Assembly: GCF_003112515.1 (NCBI RefSeq) | Contig: NZ_BEVZ01000001.1 | Location: 310,001-374,000, forward strand | Length of the DNA stretch: 64,000 nt | Source: Streptomyces fragilis | GTDB taxonomy: Bacteria; Actinomycetota; Actinomycetes; Streptomycetales; Streptomycetaceae | Direction: 5' to 3' | Shown here: piece by piece, positions 59,707 to 64,000 of the stretch | How positions within the stretch are numbered: position 1 is the stretch's first letter | Layout of the letters: each line of letters opens with the position of its first letter | The notes under the pieces: generated by a model | The model's input: the letters and a program-made list of their open reading frames with translations, nothing else | What the model was told of the DNA's origin: nothing | The model's database searches: none | Program-made: the position numbers and the translations under genes

Positions 59707-60015
59707 ATGTCCCGATCAGTAGGCGCGCACACCGCCGATCCGTGCCCTCGGTGCTGCATCGAGGCGGTCCGTCCGGGCCGGCCGATGACCATTGCGGGGC
59801 GCGATGTGGTCGGCTACCTCTGCGATCACTGTGCGCACACATGGTCTCGGCCGGTCGAGGACGACCTGGAGGTCCATGACGTCGTGAGGGTGGACCTCCC
59901 CGACGCCACGCGCTACGGCACCGTTTGGCAAGTGGAGGCCGATCGCGTCCAGGTCCGCGGTACGGGCGGTGACTGGCTGCTGTGGGTCGAACGCTGGAGA
60001 GTCATCGTCTACTGA
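59707..60015 (+). CDS. Small zinc-ribbon-like protein
   Basis: 102 residues from ATG 59707. DPCPRCCIEAVRPGRPMTIA, RDVVGYLCDHCAHTWSRPVE and DATRYGTVWQVEADRVQVRG. CPRC and CDHC form a two-knuckle zinc ribbon typical of small DNA- or RNA-binding proteins and transposon passengers. Function unknown. The gene lies right next to tRNA-Thr in the lower-G+C block. An ATG at 59671 would add 12 residues. Confidence 0.7.
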   Translation: MSRSVGAHTADPCPRCCIEAVRPGRPMTIAGRDVVGYLCDHCAHTWSRPVEDDLEVHDVVRVDLPDATRYGTVWQVEADRVQVRGTGGDWLLWVERWRVIVY

Positions 60016-60077
60016 AGGCTCTCCGCAGGGCCGAGCCGAAGGCATGTCGTGTGTGGCACGGCCGCCAGCACGACGGA

Positions 60078-60114
60078 GGGCCAGTCCGAGAGGTTCTCGC
60101 CCCTGAACTGGCCC
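60078..60114 (-). terminator. tRNA-Thr terminator hairpin
   Basis: GGGCCAGT (60078-60085) pairs with ACTGGCCC (60107-60114), with a CGAGA/TCTCG inner stem possible, directly 3' of the tRNA on the minus strand. The duplicated site at 57126 also follows a hairpin. Confidence 0.7.
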
Positions 60115-60120
60115 TTCCGC

Positions 60121-60197
60121 TGGAGCCCCCTGTCGGGTTCGAACCGACGACCCCCGCTTTACAAGAGCGGTGCTCTGGCCAGCTGAGCTAAGGAGGC
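60121..60197 (-). tRNA. trnT: tRNA-Thr (TGT)
   Basis: Cloverleaf on the minus strand: acceptor GCCTCCT/AGGGGGC with one G-T pair, D-arm, anticodon loop CTTGTAA with anticodon TGT, T-arm GTCGG-TTCGAAC-CCGAC, and encoded CCA. The discriminator base is T. It lies at the boundary of a lower-G+C block, with a degenerate duplicate of its 3' end 3 kb away. Confidence 0.95.
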
Positions 60198-60388
60198 GTT
60201 GCCCGAGCAGTGTACCCACCGCGTCGGGTGACCCCGTCGGCAATTGTTGCGAAGTTATCCCCGGCAGGTGCTGACTTTCGGCGGTCCCGCGGGTTAACGT
60301 CCCTGCAGTCCGGTTCCGCCGGGCTCGACATCCACCTTCCACTACGGATCGTCCGGCACGTTCCTGCCGGTGAAGGGGGCCGATCACC

Positions 60389-61501
<1,113 letters not shown>

Positions 61502-61519
61502 TCCCGGCAGTGGCACGCA

Positions 61520-61549
61520 GGGCCCCGCGGCGTTCGCGCCGCGGGGCCC
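61520..61549 (+). terminator. msiK terminator hairpin
   Basis: GGGCCCCGCGGCG (61520-61532), TTCG tetraloop, CGCCGCGGGGCCC (61537-61549). Perfect 13-bp stem 18 bp after the stop. Confidence 0.92.
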
Positions 61550-61672
61550 TCGGCGTTCGTCCCACGGGCCCTCGCGCCTTCCAGGCCCTTCCGTGCGGCG
61601 GCGTGCGAGGGCGGCGTCAACACGGTGACTCGAATGCTCCACCGAAACGTCACCCATCAGGGTTACCAAATG

Positions 61673-61700
61673 TTGCCGGGCGACTACCGGCCGCTACCCT
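61673..61700 (+). promoter_or_regulatory. Leaderless promoter of the next small gene
   Basis: TTGCCG (61673-61678), 16 bp, TACCCT (61695-61700), then exactly 7 nt to the GTG start at 61708. This places the transcription start at or next to the start codon. Confidence 0.6.
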
Positions 61701-61707
61701 CACTCGC

Positions 61708-62163
61708 GTGAAGCACACCACGAACCAGCAGACGCGCGCCGGTCGCGGTCCCGCCCGCGGGATCGGCCGCACGCTCGCCCTCGTCCTCCCCGTCGTCCTG
61801 GTCCTCTCCGGCACGCTCGCGGTCACCCGGGTGAACTGGTCGGGCGAGCCCGCCGACCCGGTGCTCGCCGCTGCGAACGCCGAGGTTCCGGCGGGCGTGT
61901 CCGGCCGGCACCGGCCCGCCCCGCAGGAGGTGCTGCGCGACCGGCTCCTGACCGAGATGCGGGAGAAGGACCCGGGCGTCGCCCTCACCCACCTCCAGAA
62001 GGCGGTCGACGAGCGGCCGTCGCTGGCCCGTCACTGCGCCTCGATCGCCCGTGCGCTCGGGCGGGCGGCGGTCCGCACCTACGGGCCGGTGAAGGCGCAG
62101 TCCTACTCGCGGCCGGTGTGCGACACCGCGTTCGCCACGGGGGTGGCCGCGGCGGGGCGCTGA
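61708..62163 (+). CDS. Small exported or membrane-anchored protein
   Basis: 151 residues from a leaderless GTG. A basic start and a hydrophobic helix (GIGRTLALVLPVVLVLSGTLAV, about residues 18-40) lead to a soluble domain with HCASIARALGRAAVRTYGPV and KAQSYSRPVCDTAFATGVAA; two cysteines could form a disulfide. It is typical of unnamed Streptomyces extracytoplasmic proteins. Function not known. Confidence 0.75.
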   Translation: MKHTTNQQTRAGRGPARGIGRTLALVLPVVLVLSGTLAVTRVNWSGEPADPVLAAANAEVPAGVSGRHRPAPQEVLRDRLLTEMREKDPGVALTHLQKAVDERPSLARHCASIARALGRAAVRTYGPVKAQSYSRPVCDTAFATGVAAAGR

Positions 62164-62270
62164 GCGCCTCCGGCCGGGCCCGGACCTCCCTGACCCCTCC
62201 GGAGGGCCGGGCGGGGCGTCGGGCCCGCTTCTTTTCCCCCCTCCTCGTCCTGTGGCGCGCGGGGCGCACG

Positions 62271-62276
62271 TACAGT
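62271..62276 (+). promoter_or_regulatory. -10 box of a second leaderless gene
   Basis: TACAGT at 62271-62276 is 7 nt before the ATG at 62284, the same spacing as the preceding gene. No convincing -35 was found. Confidence 0.45.
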
Positions 62277-62283
62277 GCGGTCC

Positions 62284-63015
62284 ATGACCGATCCGAACGC
62301 CGCCGCGCGCCCCGTCCAGGCCGTCATCCTGGCCGGTGGCCAGGGTTCCCGCCTGCGCCCGTACACCGACGACCGGCCCAAGCCGATGGTGGAGATCCCC
62401 GGCACCGGAACGCCGATCATCGGCCACCAGATCGCCTGGCTCGCCCAGGAGGGCGTGACCGACGTGGTCGTCAGCTGCGGGCATCTCGCCGAGGTGCTGG
62501 AGAAGTGGCTGGAGGGCGCCGACCTGCCGGCCCGGGTCACCACCGTCGTGGAGCCGGAGCCGCTGGGGCGGGGCGGCGGGCTCAAGTACGCGGCGGCGCA
62601 CCTGCCGCACCCCGACCGGTCCTGGTACGCCACCAACGGTGACATCTGGACGCGGTTCTCGCTGCGGGACATGGCGGACTTCCACACCGGGCGCGGGGCC
62701 ACCGCGACGCTGGCGCTGGCGCGGCCGCGGCTGCCGTGGGGGGCGGTGCGGACCGACGGGTTCGGCTACATCAGCGACTTCATCGAGGCGCCGCCGTCGA
62801 CGTTCGAGATCAACGCGGGTGTGTACGTGTTCTCGCCGGAGTTCGCCGAGCAGCTGCCCGAGCGGGGGGACCACGAGCGGAGCACGTTCCCTCAGCTCGC
62901 GCGGGAGCGGCGGCTGGCGGGGTTCTCCATTCCGCACGGGGCCTACTGGCGGGCGATCGACACGGCGAAGGACCTCACGGAGGCGGCGAAGGAGCTGGCC
63001 GCGCTCAACGGCTGA
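62284..63015 (+). CDS. Nucleotidyltransferase for sugar activation (NTP_transferase)
   Basis: 243 residues. VQAVILAGGQGSRLRPYTDD and RPKPMVEIPGTGTPIIGHQI are the nucleotide-binding start, TNGDIWTRFSLRDMADFHTG holds the NGD metal site, and FEINAGVYVFSPEFAEQLPE and GAYWRAIDTAKDL close the active site. It would make a nucleotide-sugar (GDP-mannose- or dTDP-glucose-like) from sugar-1-phosphate. The exact sugar and base are unknown. ATG with a leaderless promoter. Three G-rich codon blocks near 62560-62910 are normal. Confidence 0.9.
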   Translation: MTDPNAAARPVQAVILAGGQGSRLRPYTDDRPKPMVEIPGTGTPIIGHQIAWLAQEGVTDVVVSCGHLAEVLEKWLEGADLPARVTTVVEPEPLGRGGGLKYAAAHLPHPDRSWYATNGDIWTRFSLRDMADFHTGRGATATLALARPRLPWGAVRTDGFGYISDFIEAPPSTFEINAGVYVFSPEFAEQLPERGDHERSTFPQLARERRLAGFSIPHGAYWRAIDTAKDLTEAAKELAALNG

Positions 63016-63367
63016 CCGAGGGGCCGCCGGGGCCGCGCGTGCCCCCTTCCGCGGCCCGTACGTCCCTCGCCTGTGCGCGGCCTGACCTCCCAACCGTCCC
63101 GCTCGAGCCCCCGGCACCGCACGCGCGTGCCTCCACTGCGGTGCGGTGCGGGCTGAGCCTCGGTGGGCAGCACCGGTCGTTCCCCCCGCCCCGCCCCCTT
63201 CCCGGGAGGGCTTACGCGACGTGAAGCGGGCCGTCCCGGGAGCGACTGGGGAGCACGGCGGAAGCGACGCGTGACCGCCGCGGGACCGACGCGGTGGCCC
63301 GGCGAGGCGGGGTGAGGGGACGTGGGACCCGCCGCTCCTCCCGCGAGGCGGAGGCCCGGTGCGCGAA

Positions 63368-63399
63368 GGCCCCCGCCGCACCGGAGCGCGGCGGGGGCC
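63368..63399 (-). terminator. Hairpin downstream of the truncated membrane protein
   Basis: GGCCCCCGCCGC (63368-63379) pairs with GCGGCGGGGGCC (63388-63399), 8-nt loop, 14 bp after the minus-strand stop. The rest of 63016-63412 shows no gene. Confidence 0.75.
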
Positions 63400-63412
63400 G
63401 GGGGAAGGGCGG

Positions 63413-64000
63413 TCAGCCCAGGAGGCCGCCGACGAGGCCCGGTTTGCGGGGGGATTCGGCGGGGGAGCCGCCGCCGGTGGAGGGGGAGCCGCCGGAGGGG
63501 GCTTCGACGGAGGAGCCGGAGCCGCCCGGCGCCTCCGCGGGGGCCGGCTCGACCGGCGGGGCCTGCCCGGACTCGCTCGGCCGGCCACCCGTGACGTCAC
63601 CGGTCGCCCCGGTGTCCGTCCCGGCGACGTCCGCCTCGGTGCCCGCGCCCGCGTTCCGCTCCTCGGCCCCGGCCGTGCCGGCCGTCTCCTCCGTGCCCGC
63701 GGTGCCCTCCGAACCCGCCGTGGGGGTGTCGGAGGCCGACTCCGACGGGGACTCGCTCCCCGGCGCCGTGTCGTCCGGCAGGGGCGCGCCCGGCAGCGCG
63801 TTGCGCGGGGGCTCGCCGGGGCGCGGCACGACCACCCGGTCCGCGTCCCGCACCGCCGCGCCCAGCACGGAGCCGATCAGCAGGGTCAGGCCGGCGACCA
63901 CGCCCGTCGCCAGCGCGCCCCGCTTGAGCACGTAGCGCCGCAGGTCCCAGATCGCGGCCCGCGGACCCAGCCGCCGCCAGGCCCGCCCGGCCAGCGCCCC
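63413..64000 (-). CDS. C-terminal part of a membrane protein with a Ser/Gly/Pro-rich tail
   Basis: The frame is open to the right edge (residues ending AAIWDLRRYVLKRGALATG), so the 5' part is missing. One hydrophobic helix (GALATGVVAGLTLLIGSVLG) is followed by about 145 residues rich in S, G, T, E and P (ASDTPTAGSEGTAGTEETAG and similar), typical of an extracellular wall-spanning stalk. The Tyr-x-Leu-Lys-Arg stretch before the helix is positively charged, so the tail is outside. No family assigned. Confidence 0.7.
   Translation of the reverse strand, partial: GALAGRAWRRLGPRAAIWDLRRYVLKRGALATGVVAGLTLLIGSVLGAAVRDADRVVVPRPGEPPRNALPGAPLPDDTAPGSESPSESASDTPTAGSEGTAGTEETAGTAGAEERNAGAGTEADVAGTDTGATGDVTGGRPSESGQAPPVEPAPAEAPGGSGSSVEAPSGGSPSTGGGSPAESPRKPGLVGGLLG

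Noticed and set aside
60016..60120. A second tRNA next to tRNA-Thr
   Set aside because: Only the terminator hairpin is present; no cloverleaf can be folded.

Overview
The window looks like a piece of a Streptomyces chromosome. The DNA is very G+C-rich with G or C at nearly every third codon position. GTG starts are common, and there is a TTG start. The gene set is typical of the genus: futalosine menaquinone genes, mycothiol-dependent enzymes, a SARP regulator, a large ATP-binding LuxR (LAL) regulator, GroEL2 under CIRCE, CdgB and MsiK. From memory, the order recalls the S. coelicolor core stretch from mqnD/mqnB through groEL2, nagKA and cdgB to msiK. Only reading and hand alignment were used; no database was searched.

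Layout. 1-5.5 kb: a 5'-truncated NB-ARC/TPR regulator converging on a stand-alone SARP, then a HAD phosphatase, a small membrane protein, a cold-shock protein and a cytochrome P450. 5.7-9 kb: mqnD and mqnB (menaquinone via futalosine) with a DUF2771 lipoprotein and a DUF3027 protein. 9.3-19 kb: an MFS transporter, a HAAS-type membrane protein, a convergent helicase-associated protein/XPB helicase pair, and a HelD-like RNA polymerase-associated helicase. 19-29.7 kb: cutC, a mycothiol enzyme, a LAL regulator, murQ with its RpiR regulator, and small or fusion proteins. 29.7-35.8 kb: an Old Yellow Enzyme, groEL2 with two CIRCE operators, cspA, a MoaD/ThiS-like sulfur carrier, and thrC behind a SAM-I riboswitch. 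36-45.2 kb: gpgS, otsA, a class F-like sortase with an extraordinary Ala-Pro-Gly tail and its probable substrate, otsB, the DasR-type nagK-nagA operon and a PfkB sugar kinase. 45.2-57 kb: a CBM-like surface protein, cdgB, flavin reductase, arfB, a TerD protein, GNAT/Nudix enzymes, an FAD oxidoreductase and a Tat-exported hydrolase. 57.1-60.2 kb: a three-gene block with atypical base use, bounded by a tRNA-Thr gene and a degenerate copy of its 3' end. 60.2-64 kb: msiK, a small secreted protein, a sugar nucleotidyltransferase and a truncated membrane protein.

How the genes fit together. Amino-sugar and cell-wall recycling recurs: nagKA, murQ with its regulator, msiK and possibly cutC. An identical 12-base operator-like sequence lies in the same orientation upstream of both cutC and nagK. 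Trehalose and glucosylglycerate synthesis (otsA, otsB, gpgS) forms a stress-solute cluster. The most unusual items are the tRNA-bounded island remnant, the sortase/substrate pair, the shared DasR-like operators, the SAM riboswitch on threonine synthase, a perfect CRP-type site upstream of cdgB, and several intergenic tandem-repeat tracts.
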